This document shows, one piece after another, positions 37,116-49,389 of a stretch of DNA of 64,000 nt (positions are counted from its first letter, which is position 1; the number at the start of each line of letters is the position of its first letter). The translations under genes and the position numbers were made by a program. Below the pieces are notes generated by a model that ran no database searches, had not been told where the DNA came from, and saw only the letters and a list, made by a program, of their open reading frames with translations. The stretch is from Apiospora phragmitis (lineage: Eukaryota > Ascomycota > Sordariomycetes > Amphisphaeriales > Apiosporaceae), in NCBI GenBank assembly GCA_038363925.1, contig JAQQWL010000011.1:3100001-3164000 (forward strand). The letters are read 5' to 3'.

Positions 37116-40100
37116 CTAAGAAAACTGATCGGCACCTTGGCGGCTCCCAGCTGAGTTCGGGTGCGGCGTGTTCTGCACCGAGTTGCTGCCGGAGTCGCTT
37201 GGTGTAGCTGGCTCCACGACTTGGCTGCGAATGGCCATGATCCATTCGTGCTGTAGCAGCTCGACAGCACTCGCGCGGCCCCGCGGGTCGCGGACAAAGC
37301 ACCGTTTAAGAAAGTCGATACCTTGTTCGCTGAGTTGGTCGGGGCCGGGAAGCTGTGGTGGGTTCCCTTGAGCAATGTTGTACATTATAGCCCATTCGTT
37401 GTCAAGATTGGACCACGGTCGGCGGCCCGTGACCATCTCCAAGATGACACATCCAAGAGACCAAACGTCGACGGCACCAGCCCTACCTGGATTCTCACCC
37501 TTGATCACCTCGGGAGACATGTACATTGGCGTACCGGTCATGGATCTGTTAGGTTGCGTACTGGCTGCGTTGACCAAAGTACGACCCTGGCGGGCAATGA
37601 CCTTGGCAGCACCGAAATCGACGTACTTGATAACACCGTTGTGGTCGAGAAGAATATCTAGGGACATGATTAGCCTTCAGCAACACAACATTGCCATGGA
37701 TGGAGATTGTTACTTACTTTCTGGTTTGATATCGCGATGTGCAATGCCGCTCTCATGAAGGTAGGCAAGACCTTCGAGGAGCTGCAGCGCGTAAACCATT
37801 GTGACCTGCTCGTCTTCGATACGACCGTGCTCCAACAGATTTGCCAGAGATCCACCCGAGCAGAATTCCATAAAAATGTACACCCTGTCGCGATGAACCT
37901 CAATACCATAATAAGATACTACGTTAGGGTGGTCAAGCACTTCCAAGACACCCATCTCATCCTTGATCTGAGTGGCGACTTGAGGAATCAGCTTGGGATC
38001 CTGTAAACGAATCTCTTTCACGGCCATCAAATGCCCCGTGTCCAAGTTCATGGCGGCGTAGACATTTCCGAACGTTCCTCCTCCAACAAAATGGCCTTGT
38101 TGCCAACGCATAGATATATTGGTGGCCGACGAAGATAGATAGGCAAGCGATCGGTCGACCTCATTGGAGAATTCGAGCACGCGGCCCAATCCCTGTCTTT
38201 CAGAGATGACCTGCCTTTGCACTTCGTCGACTTGAGCGACTTTCTCGAGGCGTTGTTCTTGGACGAACTTGAAAGCTTCCTCGTCATCGAGCATGCGGTT
38301 CTTGTCGATCCTCTTGAATTGCCCTACGAGAGCCTCTATGCGCTCTCTTTCTGACTGAGCGGCCTGGTTCGACTTGGCTCCAAGGATGTCGAAGTGCGAT
38401 ATCAGTAAGGACATACATCCCGAGACCTTGGCTCGCAGTCGGGCATACTCGTTGGGATCTAACCCTAGGATGTGCCGGCCCTCGTCATACCCATGGCAAA
38501 TTCTAGAGCCGGGACTGCCCAGCGGAAAGATTTTCGGTCCGTCACAGCACAATCGTCGCAGATGAAGCTCACCCAATCCAGCGCCAATTTGGTGAGCTTC
38601 ATGTTGTTCATCTGACGACGGTTGCTATCCATACTGAGCAGAGATCGCTGGCCAAACTCGGTGGCAAAAACGAAGCAGGTCTGGATAAGTTCTGCACAGT
38701 CAAGTCCCTGTGTCTGTTTTCGGATGGTCTCTACACTATCCATGAAAGTATTGGACAGCTTGAAAGCAACCTTGCGTATTTCCATCAATCTAGCATTGAC
38801 TTTGTGTAGGTTGGAGCGTTGTTCCACCACCAAATCCAGATGCATGTCGATCGATTCTAAGAATATCTTTCGCGCGTTGATCAGAGGATATTGCGAGCCA
38901 TCGGCAATCAATCGCATTTGGCCGACTTTAAGATCAGTCGAGTCGATGTTCAGCGGCTGAGTGCTCCGATTACCGAACCAGTGTAAGGGCGTCTCGGGTC
39001 GCAGAATCAGTACGTATGGATCGGTGCGGTCTGGGGCCAGCTCGGGGTCATGGAAACATGTCCTCAGGATGGTTTGAACTTCGTCATCACGTCCCACGAG
39101 GGCAGGTGACGCGACAATCTGGATACCCTCAAACTCATCAACCAGAAAATGGCCGCTTACTGAGAGACGCTCGTAGAAGTTTTGAAGGTCGTCGGGAGCA
39201 AACGCGATACTCATATCCGAGGCATTTTCGTAGTGATCACTCAGTTTTCGTGAGAAGCGTTGCAGCATCCTCTGACGCACCCGAACAGATTCCAAAACCT
39301 GTTTGTATCGTTTACTCATCGCGTCCACCGACTCTTTAGGCTTCCGCTGAAGCTCACGCTCGAATGTCTGGCTAAGACGATTGAGTGCCTTGAACGTCAG
39401 TGTGCTAAACTGCTCAGCGACCTCGATATCACCTCCTTGCAGGTTTCTACCGATTTCGTTGGCAAACCCCCATTCTTGGAATAAGACCTCGGCTTCTTTG
39501 AAGGTGTTCTTATTCCTACTCAGCTTCCAATTCAGCATCTTGAAGTAATATTTCAGGGCATCCAGGACGACCTGGTCAAAAGAATCGTCGATGCAGGGGG
39601 GCAACTGCCAGCCCGGTTGTGGTTGAAGCACAGTCAAACATTCTTGCTTGATTCGGATGGCCAGCTGCAGTAGAAGCTCAAACTGTGAGATCATCTGATC
39701 CTGGAGAATCGAGTTTTGCTGGGTAGTTTCCTTCATCTTTTTCGCATACGCGAGTCGGACTTTGATAATTTCCTCAATCAGTCGAGATGGAAAGCTGATG
39801 AGAGTAAGGATCTCCTCGATATACGGTGGAAGGTGGCGTTTTTTGAATGCCGCCGAGTTCACGATAAGGGTCTCCTTGGCTTTAGCAATGGTGGTTGAAA
39901 TGGCTGACAACATGCTGCGGCGCACAAGGGTTTTGGTTTTTGCTGCATTCCTCTGCTTTTCTTCGAAACTGCCTCCATTATCATCATGCAGAGACTTGAG
40001 ACCATCCTCTTTCATGAGTCGGTCCAAGAATGAAGTCTCGTCGCCAAGACCGTTGGTGCTTGGTGATCGCTGCTTTTTCATATGGAAGTCGAGGTTTTCA

Positions 40101-41416
40101 TTGCCAACCCACTTCTTGAGAATTGAAAGTTCCGTATTAATCATCTCGTTGGTGTTGTACCAAGAAAGAACCGCATCCGAGGCCTCCAGGAATGCTTGGG
40201 ACTTGGCGGTTTTGTGTTCGTTACCAAGAGCATCCCAAGATGGATACAGACTCTCACACTTTTCGATCTTTTGCACAACATCCCGGATTTGATCGATTGG
40301 AGGCTTTCCGGCTTCACTCTCTCCTTGAACCTCAAATCGTATGATCTCGTCGATGATTCTGTCCAAGTTCCCTCGGGCCTCTTCAACCATGCGCCTCTGA
40401 ACCGCAAGAGACCGGCCGCAGACTTTAGAGCGTAGACCAACCCAGAGCTCGGCCTTATGGGCTGTCTTCCCGCCTTGTTGCTCAGAGGAACCAATAAGAC
40501 GTTTCTTTTCTTGCCTTACGACATCTCCTGTCAGAACAGCGGCTAGCATGCCATGCCATTCCAGCCTCTCTCGGTTGACAGGATCCTGAATGTCGTCTTC
40601 CGTAGGCTGTAGATCGTTGTCGTCATTATAAAACATGATGGTTTCTTCATTGTAGCGGTCGTCGTATGCGCCTTCGGAGGACGGCGTTTCCTCTTCGGAT
40701 TCGTCGTCTGTATAGTCTAGACTCGGGGTGTAGGGGTCGAAATAACCATTCATATTCGGCTCCTGGCGCATCATACGAAGATAGGCGGGCTCCTGGTGGC
40801 GGAACTTATCGGCAGGATCCTCGCCACGTCGAGGACGCGAGCCGGACCGGGTGTTGAGGGGGAATGGTTGCGCGTTCATACCAGGACCTCTCTGCGGCGC
40901 GTATGTACCCGAAGGCGTCCGGGTTAGCGGTAAGGGCCTCTGTTGAGACTGACGGGTGCTGTTGCTAACTGTGCCAGACGGTGTGGAGGCGCCATTTGTA
41001 TCGCTAGGGAGAACTATGCCGCGTCGACTATTCGTGCTATTGGCCAACGAGTTGGGTGCCAGAGATGCCACTGAGCTAGAATGACTGCCCGCATCCGCAT
41101 ATCGCGCCAACGAACCAACTTCGTCTTGTCGCTCGAGTTCGGCAGGGTCGTTGGGGTCGGCAACATAGTCGCCGGAAGAACCTGACGCATCTGAGTCCAT
41201 GGTTGGCGGCAGGGGGCGCTGCGGCTTGTTGATTATCTTCTCGCCAAGCAGCTCGTGCTCACCCTGGGAGAAGCGCACCGCCCGCGGCGATGTTTCTGAG
41301 GACATGATTGCTGCAGTTGCTGCCACTGCCGGGAATTGGCGTGGTTGGCTAACAGTGGTGGCCGAGTATAGCAGCGAGTTGAGGAAACCGCGGATCTGAT
41401 TCACGAGGGAGGTCAC
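37116..41416 (-). CDS. SSK2: Ssk2/Ssk22-type MAP kinase kinase kinase (HOG pathway), one frame break
   Basis: Large MAPKKK of about 1,360-1,400 residues. The N-terminal regulatory half (disordered, then helical; WHGMLAAVLTGDVVRQEKKRL, WDALGNEHKTAKS) is one open frame from 41416. The ATG at 41305 (MSSETSPRAVRF) is a good alternative start. The kinase domain has the Gly loop GGGTFGNVYA, Lys in AVKEIRL, HRDIKPEN, VDFGAAK and the activation-loop end GTPMYMSPEVI. A 60-bp intron (37658-37717) splits the HRDIKPEN motif, and the last exon ends at 37116. At 38479-38481 a GGG (gene strand) is one base short of keeping FAMGMTR joined to GRHILGLDPNEY. Because the gene is otherwise perfect over 4 kb, this looks like a consensus error. 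Role: activates the Pbs2-type MAPKK under osmotic stress. Confidence 0.9.
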
Positions 41417-42951
41417 ACGGCGGGTTGCGACAAGGTTGGAGATGTCGCTCTAGTGTTAGATGAGAAAGTGAAGGCAGTGGCGCCGTGATTGCCGGCCTAG
41501 CTTTTCGATGGAGCCTCACCCACGATCTTCCTTTAGCTTGGACCGAAAAAGCGGGAAGCCGGGTACGGTATCACGAGGTGTCGAGGCAGAAATCCATTTG
41601 GGCCAAGGAAATCGGAGAATCAGAGAGGTGCCAATCAGCGCAGGAGAAGAAAATAGAACGGCTGGTTACAGCAGTGTACTCTCAGCTGTGTTTGATATAT
41701 CTTGGGGTTTTTTTTGGTTTTATTCTTTTTCTACGTTGACAGTGAGCTGGACAGCTTGGTGCAATACAACGACAAGCAAGGAACAAAAGAGGCGTGGACG
41801 GTCGCGATGGCAGTTGGAGACACGATATCAAAATGATTAAAGAAACAAGACTTGGGACCTACATCGGAATTTGCCAGCAGGATCAGCGTGTATGTACCAG
41901 ACCGGTTGGAACTTGGTGCACTACTCCGTAGGGGGTGCGATGGTAATGGCACGTGCAGTACTCAGGCTATTGGCTCCAGCACGCCTTAGGCGGGTATGGG
42001 ACTCTGACGGGCCAAAACCTCCAGGCTCCAAGAACTTGTGGCGCCCAACAGCCCCTAGCAGTTGTTTCATTACTCTAACGCCACGTGGGACGACTGGTGT
42101 GAGTATGTATCATTTGATAGAGGAGAGCAACGACGACAACAACATGACCATCGCATCACGGTTTGAATTTTTGCGAATATGATCTCCATTGCGCATCGAG
42201 CTGGGCCTTTATTAGTGTGCCAGAAGGCTCAGCTGGAGCTTGCCAACCCTGTACATGCATGTCGTTAATATCACGGTAACACAAGTCAATAGAAACTGCT
42301 ATTTTTTTAACAGGCTGATGCATGTAGGGTTCGGAAATTGACAGCCAGGCAGTCAGGTTTCACAAGGGGCTGTCATAAAATGAGACGGGATGCAAAGTGT
42401 TAAAGACGCAATAGGTTTCTGTATCTTTCATGATGTGATCAGGGCTCTGATCAGGGAAGATGGTCAATTCAATCAAATGCATTAGTCGATGGAACACATT
42501 CATCAATGTGGTGGCACTTGCCACTCACTCTCTACCTGCGTAAGCCACCTCCGATCGACGATTTTTGAACGACACAGACATCTCTTTTCAGCCACATGAT
42601 ACCTACATGCTACCTGTGTCGCACTTGGTGCAACCCCTGCACCCGGCTATTCCCGAAGGAGTAAAGCATTAACGTTCATTCGGTGGTCGGAGGTCGGCAC
42701 TCAACGCGTCTCCCAAGACGCGTCGAATTAAGGCTAGTGTCGTAGCTCGTCTTTCTCTGGTCGGGGCTTGTTTGAAACTCACCTTTGGTGTACAATGTCA
42801 CTGTAATCAATGGGCCATGCACTGCTGTCAGGTACATGGATAAGCATCTCATAGTCCTATCGATCCATTGTACGGTGCCCTACCCTCGACCGATTGACAG
42901 AATATCCTACATACCTCCCTCGATGGAAGGTCTGTTATTCTCAGTCTCCTT
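41417..42951. promoter_or_regulatory. Intergenic between divergent MAPKKK and Sld3 genes
   Basis: About 1.5 kb. It holds the promoters of both genes. The part near 41700-41730 is T-rich. No independent gene is supported. Confidence 0.5.
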
Positions 42952-45927
42952 ATGTCTATCAAAACGCCCAGCTCGAGCGCGCCGCGTACCAATATAGCGC
43001 CAGAGTCTGAAAGCAGGCCAAGTCAACATGAGGTTCTCTCTCCAAGTATGTTTGCCAGGAAGCGTAAGCACGACGATGTTCACGCTATGGAGGACCTTCT
43101 GAGGCCCTCAATTGTTGTCAGGGTGAGTGCCAATAAGATTCCTGTTATCTTGATGCAAATTCTAAGCCATTGTCTTTCCAGCCTCACCCCCAGAAGCTTT
43201 CTGTCAAGCCCCGCAGTCTCCAGCCTCTCATGCTTCTACCTCGAGAGCACCTGTCTCTTGCCTCTCTCGATCTTGCTTCGCCTCAGGGTGATTTTGCATA
43301 TGCCCGGTTCTTTGAATCGACCATCAAGATCTTGGATCTCGAGGGTCGCTTGGGAGCTCGGCCTGTAGTTCTGATTGCACGTCTCGAAAATGACAAGTCT
43401 GCCTACGCTTTGGAACGACAGGACAATGGTCTCTACTCCTTATGTAAGCTGGGCAGTTGGGTCAATCTGGAGCAGCTCAGCGGTTATGCCACCGTGACGA
43501 ACACGGAGATGATCAAGCAACGCCCGCAGATGGTAACTCAGGACCTTGACTCAGGACCACTAGTCACTCCTCAACTGCACAAGGAGACCAAGAAACGGCG
43601 GCTTGCCATCGAAGCCATACAGTCAATGGTGAAAAAACCGCCGAGGGCCGCATCAGCTGCTGAGACTTCAAATGCCCCTTCACCAGTGGGCCCAGCTACA
43701 GACTGTCATACTGCCAGCCAAGCTACTCTTCCGGCCCCTGAATCCCAGGTGGCAACCCAGCTAACACTGCCAACGAATCCAGAACTGCCTATAGAGCAGA
43801 CCACAGCCGACGACATATTCAACAACATCCGCAATCAGTATACCGAAACACTGTATCATTCAATGGTAGGTCGATTTATATCACATGTTGTAACTTACCT
43901 AACGATAATCAGGGTTCTCTAGCCTATTTCGTGAAAGGTCCTCTGTCTCGAGCACGAGCTGCGTTCCATTTGGACTGTGATGCAAATTTGGACATGAACG
44001 ACCTTATAGATTTCTTGAAGAGCATTGTATTGTCAACACAGCAAATTGACACCAAGTACAAAAGCACTGTGCCAGACATCATTGCTCTGGCGAAAACGGG
44101 CCTGGCAGACTCCGGGGATGAACAAACTGCCAGTGCCAAGAAGAGAAAGTCGAAGAAGATGAAACTCGGGAAAAATGTTCTTTACCCTGATGAGGACGAG
44201 CATCTGCGGAGATGGTGGTCGTTACGCAAGCCACAGCGCAGAGAAGACGACGACTCGGCGAAATCTGAGTCCGAGGAAACCAGATTACAGATCTTATATC
44301 TCCGCACGAGGGAAACCCAGCTGCAGATCATTCTCATCCTGGAAATATTAGCCTTGGAGTCCTCGAAATCTGGCAACAACGGTGCAAGCTCACAGTTCCT
44401 TGCCCTCCCAGGCGATGAATCCGCTCTGGACTTGTCAAAGCAGGTGTCGGTGAAGAAGCGGAACAAACATAATTTCCCCGTCCTCCTGGTTGTACAGGCC
44501 GACCGGTTATCCATCTGGCAATCAACAACAATGGATGGGGTTGAGCTGCCGGGCGATTCCCACGCTGCAGACTCGGATGGCGCTCACCAGTCGCAGGGAT
44601 CAAGTTCTGACCCCCTTCGAGACTTCTGTATCGATATAGTAGTGCCCTTGTAAGGAACAATGCCTTAAAGTATACCATGAAGAGTTGCTGATGTGAAGCT
44701 AGCTACTCCGCTCGGCTTCCTCAACAATGCGACGAGGTTAACCGGAAACTCGGCGGCCCGGTGATACCATCACCGCCGAAACCGAGGTCAAGAAAGGCGG
44801 AGCCAACAGCCAAGCCAAAAAGCAAGCCCGGTTCTTCGGCGAAACGACCGACTGCCTCGAAGTCGGCTCATTCGCTCGAGCGGGTTCTATCCAAGGAAAC
44901 CGAGCGCAACCGACGCAGCATGTCGCGTGGCCCTAGCGGGATGATCGCGCTGATGCGATCGGCCTCAACGCCAACATATCCAGTGTTGAAGCGAGAAGCC
45001 AGCGAGTCCACAACCCTAACAAACGTGCCCCGGCCAGACTCCAAGGGTTCCAATCATGCTAAAGGCAAGTCCTCTGTTGTCGAGCAGACGCCATACAAGC
45101 GTGCGTCTACTGAGGACAAAGCAAAGAAGGAGGCTCAAATGAAGGCTGAACTGCAAGAGGCCATATCCAGCTTGAGAAAACCAAACAGGGAGGTGGCGGT
45201 CGGGAAAGCTTTGGAAGAAGCAGAGGAGAGACGCGCAACTACTTCTTTGGCTCATTTAAGAAAGTCGAAGAAGCCGACTCAGTTTACTCGTTTCCAGGAT
45301 GTTGTTCAAGCGACACCAGTGGGCCACCGATTCCGAGATGCGCTTGGCCGAGCACCTCAAGGCAGATCAACAAGCAATCCTACTCTTGTCGATTCGGTTG
45401 AGAAGATGCATATTTCACCATCTGCCTCTTTGATATCATCGTCTGCTCCAAGGAAGCGCGACAGGGATACAGCGTTTTCGGCTAACGAGTCTCCTGCCTT
45501 GCCCAGAGCGGGCAAACCTTCAGCAAAGGAGACCATGGCCACGCCTGCACGCCCACCAGCACTAAAATATGACACAATCCGGGTGTCGGCACCAGACGAA
45601 GGCGTCGTGCTCGCTTCTTCGCCCGTGCTTTCTCGGCGACCGCAATATCTAGAAGTGCCCGGTAGCCACTTGAAGCCCCGCGACAGTGGCGTCATGCTAC
45701 CGTCCTCTCCTGGCGGTATCAACTTGGCCGAAACACCTGTTAAAAGGCCTCGCCTTGGGCGAATGGTCTCCATCGAGAACTACGTGACAGTTACACCAGC
45801 CAAAAAGCGAACAGTGGAGTATGTTGGTGTTACACCTGTCAAGACTGACACAAATAACCAAGATGAAGGAGCGAAAACGTCGGTATACGAACAGCTTGGT
45901 TGGGACGATTACGATGATCTTTTCTGA
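42952..45927 (+). CDS. SLD3: DNA replication initiation regulator Sld3-like protein
   Basis: Exons 42952-43122, 43182-43865, 43913-44649 and 44703-45927 join in phase to 938 residues. The central block (residues about 230-560) is the Sld3 domain, the Cdc45-binding part: SLAYFVKGPLSRARAAFH, DLIDFLKSIVLSTQQIDTKY, RETQLQIILILEILALES. The last splice yields VVPFYSARLPQQCDEVNRKLGGP, the conserved exit of that domain. The C-terminal third is basic and rich in Ser-Pro/Thr-Pro sites (ASSPVL, PSSPGG, ETPVKRP, VTPAKK), as expected for the CDK-phosphorylated tail that binds Dpb11 in yeast. It ends DDYDDLF. The tail also has KRP/KKR nuclear-import-like clusters. No disruption seen. The assignment rests on the domain order and the central motifs. 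Confidence 0.85.
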
Positions 45928-46335
45928 TATGGCAGTTTACCGACCTGTTAAAGCAGCCGGTACATAGGGGGGGACGATCACCTACCGATTCAATTATTTG
46001 TATTAATGTCTCTTGCAAGCTTTTCTCCGGGGAAATCTGAAACGTCGAACATGAGGGCTACGGAATGAGTAACGAAACGGCATGATTGCATCGACCTGGC
46101 GTTGCACACAAGATAGATTTTGCTGGTATTGCATAATAGGAGCCGGCTTTGAGAGGTGTTCAGTGGGTTCTGGCGCAGGTCCGAAACATGTAATTTGACT
46201 ATACCTGAGTTTTGTGCATAAATATACCTCAGTTTATTCGAATCAAAGACTCGAGTGTTGCTGATTCGACTGCCACTTGATCCCGTCAACTGGGTCGTTC
46301 TAGGACCGCCGACAGCCACACGAAGTGACAGTCGG
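45928..46335. other. Intergenic, no gene seen
   Basis: About 0.4 kb of convergent 3' flank between SLD3 and the amidohydrolase relic. Confidence 0.5.
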
Positions 46336-46523
46336 TCAATCAAATACATAGTTCTCTCCCCATGGCCCGATACCTGGTCCCTTGAACAGCACGCCACCTT
46401 TCCAGATGTATTTGATGTTCTCTTTCTGCTGTAGGAACCTGACGTCTGCGACGATATGTATCAAGTCAGCCAATCGGTAATATACTCAGAAGCCAAGTAG
46501 TCAATAGCATTCAACATCCAGAT

Positions 46524-46547
46524 GTCGTACTTTTGAAATTGTACGAC
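46524..46547. repeat. Short inverted repeat
   Basis: GTCGTAC and GTACGAC (perfect 7-bp arms, 10-base spacer) lie about 65 bases beyond the tRNA-like element, inside the amidohydrolase relic. Confidence 0.6.
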
Positions 46548-46611
46548 TGCTTACCTGCCTGGTGACGTAGAGGGAAGGAAGGCAAAAGAATAAAGAAAAA
46601 GTAGAAGAAAG

Positions 46612-46688
46612 TAACCGCAGAGGGAGTTGAACCCTCTTGCCTTTAAGTATATAGATAAGAATACTACCGCTAGGCTACACCGGCCCAG
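46612..46688 (-). tRNA. tRNA-like (probably degenerate) Pol III element
   Basis: Read on the minus strand there is an exact A-box (TAGCCTAGCGG) and a near-exact B-box (GGTTCAACTCC) at tRNA-like spacing, with a perfect T-arm (GAGGG-TTCAACT-CCCTC). The acceptor strands pair poorly and I cannot place a convincing anticodon stem. It is therefore more likely a tRNA pseudogene or the head of a tRNA-derived SINE than a working tRNA. A T/C-rich stretch follows on that strand. Confidence 0.4.
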
Positions 46689-47340
46689 TTAATGAAGGGA
46701 TATATTATTTTGACTTGAATAGAAACGCTGGTAGCGATTGCTTTGCTTTCTGGGCTGGGTGGCTGGGTGAGCACTAAAGCTTTGATGATGCCATGGTTCG
46801 TCCCGTTGGATATGGAGGGCGTATCACAAAAGGCTTGAGTTCGCTCCTGGAAAAAGGGGTGTGTTCAACTCGACGAGAATATCACTTACGACCAGCGAGT
46901 TGGCTCAAACAGCCCCCGCTACTGTAGATGTTTGGACCTACGATACTGCCGTCATTGATAGCCTTGGAAATCTATTTAGAGCTGTCAGTCAGTATTGCTG
47001 AGTGTTTGATGATAATGCATTCTTGGAGTCTCTCACCTCACAGCCGTAGCCAGCAACGTCTCGTAATGAAGTCTGTTCTCGATCAGCATCACTAAGTGCC
47101 AAACACTAAACGTTCACTCCCTTCGATGACGAGTACGGCGTCCTCGAGGGGGTCGCCGTCGCCCGGAATCAGGAGGTCGGCCTTTACGATGGTGTAGAAC
47201 AGCTTCTTCTTCGCGGCATTCGTCCCGGCGGCGCCATCATCAGCGCTGCGGCGCAAGGAGCTGGGCTGCCAGTCCTTAGGCCTGATGGCAATGCCTAGGC
47301 CAATGGAGAAGATGGGCCTGGTCAGCCGTTCAGACGGCAA

Positions 47341-49389
47341 GGATGTGGTGCCCGAAGTGGCCTGGGAGCAACCTCCTGCATTGGCAAGTCAGCTTCGCCG
47401 TCGTGGCTTAGGATACAATATGTATACAGAATCGAAGAGCTTCAATGAGTCCGAGATATAGAGGTGTGTAAGTATTTAGGTGACTATACCAAACCCGCCT
47501 ACTGTGGTGGTGACCTCGGTGCGAGTCGGCATTCATCAAGATCCCACCCAAGAGATAGAGATAGAGAGATGTAAACTCACGAGGTCCATCAACTGTTTTC
47601 ATTGTCATCTTGTCTCTTCGTGAAGCCTGCCAATAATCACTCAGTTGCGAGATAAAATAGAGAAATCAAAAATCGCCGCTGTTCAGCGCCAGCAGGTAAC
47701 AACTACCAAATGCATTACATGCTGCCCATGTTGCCATGCCACTTGTGCCATTCGGGAAGGTCCTTCAGATGAACATAACCATTGCCGTGAGCACACATTG
47801 AATAAGTAGGTATCACTGAGTAATCAATCACTGAGGTGCTTGCGAACCAATCATCTAATTGACCTTGGGACTAGTGCAGCAATACTCGGTACAAGTCGTG
47901 TAAGCTGGCCGTATCGTATGCCCGCTCGCTTTCAAACTGCTGCCTTAAGGCATTCATTTCGGGGCATCTTGAAGAAACCGCAGCATGTTGAGCTGGACCT
48001 TCCGGGGAGAGGACCCATGTGGGTATTCCCAAGGTTAGGAACGAAACTTATGCAGCTCTCCCATGCTGCACACCTTGGCTATTTACGTTGACCTCTCCGT
48101 TCAGCCCCATTGAGCCGGGAGCCAGTAGAATTTCTGAATTCACTCGTGCTCTACCTAGATTTGGAGTAAGTAAGACTCTCGAGGATATGGTGCTGGTAAG
48201 TTCGCAAACAAAGATGTGTCCTTTCTTGAGTTGCTTTAGTAAGTGCGGGATGGGCGCCTACTATTGGAGGGTCTATTGTGCCGTTAATAGACTGCTACAG
48301 TACTCCCTTAGGCAATAAGCAGGGCGGAGGGCGGAGGGCGGTACGCATTGGACTAAGACAGGCATGCAAGGAGCGTGAGGCTGGATCTCGCGAGGATCTG
48401 CATAGAGGGCAATGCGTGGGCCGCCATACATACATACTTGCTCATCAGACCAATGCGGCTCGCAACTGGGTTCGTTCAACTTCGTTTCTTTTGTCGCGTG
48501 TTCCTTCATGTTCTGGACATGATGACATATCGAGGGGCTGTCAAGACACAATAGACCGGAGACGGGAGAGACCCTTGGGAGGCGGCTGGCTGGGCGTGCC
48601 ACAGAGAGACTACCTCAGTGCCAAGTTGAGGTACGATACCTGGGCGGTAAGGTTGGAGTACTCAGTGGGAGTAGAGTCAGTTGGGGGAGAGTCCCTGTCT
48701 AGCGCGGCCCAGGACTCCAAAAATACCTGCAACTGGAGCAGCGATGGAACGATGTGCCTGAAAAAAGACAGAGTGTCAAGTTCAACCCGCCCCGAAGCAG
48801 ATTAGAAATCGCCGCTGGACGTTCAACGCCACATCCTGAGGGGCCAATGACGACAACCCATTCCAGCTTTTAGGTGGGGGTTGGCCCTGTAGGGGTGTGG
48901 TGGTGCTGCGTCGGGCTATACAAAGCAAGTTGTACTGGTGAGTGAAGCTTGCGAATTGAAGACAGACTGGCATCTATTGAATGCATCAATCAGCTCCAGT
49001 ATTCCTATTAGACTACTTCAACTCCATTTACTCCGTACTCTGGACCACTTCCTTCTTTTCTCAGTCCTCTTTTGCCCATTCAGCATTCTGTCTTGTACGT
49101 TGAACACTTTCTAGCTACAGAAGTAAGTTGCTTGTCGTCTCTTTCCGTGTCGTATCTCTCTCGGTCAAGCTTATCGGTTGCCTTGGTGGGACGGTTGGAC
49201 TGTTATCGTCCTCGCGCTCGACGGACTCTTGCCACCACCTCCAAACCAACTTGCCTTCAGCAATTGTTTGTCCTCGCAGACTGTCAGAGGGCTCTGATAA
49301 TCCAATTGTTCTCTTGCGCAACCGACGCACTTGTCCAGAAAACAATACAATAGCTAACAGCGTTGCTCGCACCAACAGTCGTTTTCACC
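47341..49389. other. Intergenic, no gene seen
   Basis: About 2 kb between the amidohydrolase relic and PDI. A G-rich (GGGCGGA)3 run lies at 48322-48341. The last 350 bases are pyrimidine-rich, as expected for a strongly expressed fungal promoter and 5' UTR. No further amidohydrolase exon could be secured. Confidence 0.5.

Larger units (their letters stand above)
46336..47340 (-). pseudogene. Amidohydrolase relic, central catalytic region lost
   Basis: Remains of a metal-dependent amidohydrolase (imidazolonepropionase/prolidase-like). Three pieces are recognisable in gene order. The N-terminal beta domain at 47340-47092 (KADLLIPGDGDPLEDAVLVIEG) ends at a TAG. Next come TSLRDVAGYGCE, a 65-bp intron (46972-47036) and ISKAINDGSIVGPNIYSSGG...LSQLAG to about 46890. 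The C-terminal end at about 46458-46336 (NIKYIWKGG, LFKGPGIGPWGE) stops at TGA. The HxH metal motif and almost all of the barrel, including the later metal ligands, are absent. In their place is unrelated DNA with a tRNA-like element. Not a functional gene. Confidence 0.75.

Noticed and set aside
46612..46688. Functional tRNA gene call
   Set aside because: The A- and B-boxes are good, but the acceptor strands do not pair and no anticodon arm can be placed; kept only as a low-confidence tRNA-like element.
48322..48341. G-quadruplex promoter element
   Set aside because: Only three good G-tracts and 1 kb from the nearest gene start; too weak to claim.
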